From: Deltaproteobacteria bacterium
GTDB lineage: Bacteria; Desulfobacterota; GWC2-55-46
Direction of reading: 5' to 3'
NCBI GenBank assembly: GCA_016234955.1
Contig: JACRNN010000198.1
Location: forward strand, 1-30,188
Length of the DNA stretch: 30,188 nucleotides
This document shows, piece after piece, positions 30,049-30,188 of the stretch. The notes beneath the pieces were generated by a model, which saw nothing but the letters and a program-made list of their open reading frames with translations, searched no databases and had not been told where the DNA came from. Positions within the stretch are counted from its first letter, which is position 1. Each line of letters begins with the position of its first letter. The translations under genes were made by a program, and so were the position numbers.

Positions 30049-30075
30049 GTGATGGGCTTCGCTTCGCTCAACCCA
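30049..30075 (-). repeat. GGGTTGAGCGAAGCGAAGCCCATCAC repeat, copy 2
   Basis: Inverted match of 6859-6885 with one mismatch. It lies between tonB and the acetyltransferase. Confidence 0.6.
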
Positions 30076-30104
30076 TCCTATGGCTCTCGGCGTTAGACAT
30101 ACAT

Positions 30105-30188
30105 ATGAAAATATTACAGGCAACAATTTCTGATGCTGAAGAAATACTTGGTCTTCAGAAACTCGCTTATCGAATCGAGGCTGAACGC
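30105..30188 (+). CDS. GNAT-family N-acetyltransferase, N-terminal part
   Basis: The first 28 codons read MKILQATISDAEEILGLQKL and so on, a typical GNAT start (I-R-x-A-x-x-x-D-A-E-x-I-L-x-L-Q). The gene runs off the right edge. AT-rich codons differ from tonB, suggesting a later arrival. Substrate unknown. Confidence 0.75.
   Translation, partial: MKILQATISDAEEILGLQKLAYRIEAER

Noticed and set aside
30049..30104. Integron attC site before the acetyltransferase (GTTAGAC near the ATG)
   Set aside because: A GTTRRRY-like core is present, but the complementary RYYYAAC partner is a poor match and no integrase or neighbouring cassette is visible.
1..30188. tRNA, rRNA or self-splicing intron genes
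   Set aside because: No cloverleaf with a GTTCGA-type T-loop, no rRNA-like stretch and no intron core was noticed on either strand; a covariance search would be needed to exclude them fully.

Overview
The window is about 30 kb of a GC-rich bacterial chromosome. Isoleucine is mostly ATA and arginine often AGG. Gene content is that of a Gram-negative, at least facultatively respiring organism: cbb3 oxidase, TonB, TatA, and Slp-type outer-membrane lipoprotein. FolD next to a MetV-type protein suggests C1/Wood-Ljungdahl-type folate metabolism. A lineage such as Desulfobacterota or Nitrospirota (or an uncultured relative) would fit, but this is an inference from content and codon style, not a phylogenetic result.

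Layout. 1-1907: start of a small protein (minus strand), then folD and metV. 1908-4556: a foreign-looking restriction-modification cassette (m5C methyltransferase, Vsr, HNH endonuclease, translationally overlapped). 4557-6811: an acuC-like deacetylase overlapping alanine dehydrogenase. 6812-7144: repeat-rich spacer with a 22-codon stub of a SIR2-like gene. 7145-11480: two DEAD-box RNA helicases, each preceded by a copy of the same promoter/leader; an AT-richer orphan gene sits between the first helicase and its leader. 11539-20218: a complete cbb3 oxidase operon on the minus strand (ccoN-O-Q, a repeat-filled gap, then P-G-H-I-S and a SafE-like membrane protein), ended by a strong terminator. 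20332-21196: an outer-membrane-protein fragment and an Rrf2 Fe-S regulator with a near-consensus promoter. 21299-24129: dNTPase, Slp lipoprotein, a 46-aa protein and queC. 24522-26831: APH/AAA bifunctional kinase and hpt. 27119-28374: a zinc-ribbon/DUF3426 membrane protein with a frame break. 28657-end: tatA, tonB and the start of a GNAT acetyltransferase.

The chromosome is heavily seeded with short non-coding repeats, and these are the most unusual part of the window. The best is a roughly 200-bp element present twice (23057-23254 and 26092-26298). It has terminal inverted repeats, two conserved side hairpins and a central hairpin that is unrelated in sequence between copies yet self-complementary in each. 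A 67-bp pair of the same ends lies between ccoQ and ccoP. Other families are a GTTTCAGAACGTTAAAAAA motif, a CCGCGGCAAGCCGCGG palindrome, a CTGATTAATT-ended element and a GGGTTGAGCGAAGCGAAGCC motif. One of these palindromes has interrupted the original start of the SafE-like gene after codon 2, and a tandem duplication has rebuilt the start.

Functionally the cco cluster is self-contained: catalytic subunit, cytochrome c subunits, copper ATPase, Fe-S assembly factor and copper-handling membrane proteins. The Rrf2 regulator just upstream is a reasonable but unproven redox or NO sensor. I found no tRNA, rRNA, CRISPR array or intact transposase. I do not see a clearly new multi-gene system; the strongest novelty candidates are the hairpin element, the paired helicase leaders with the wedged orphan gene, and the dupe-and-repair at the SafE-like gene.
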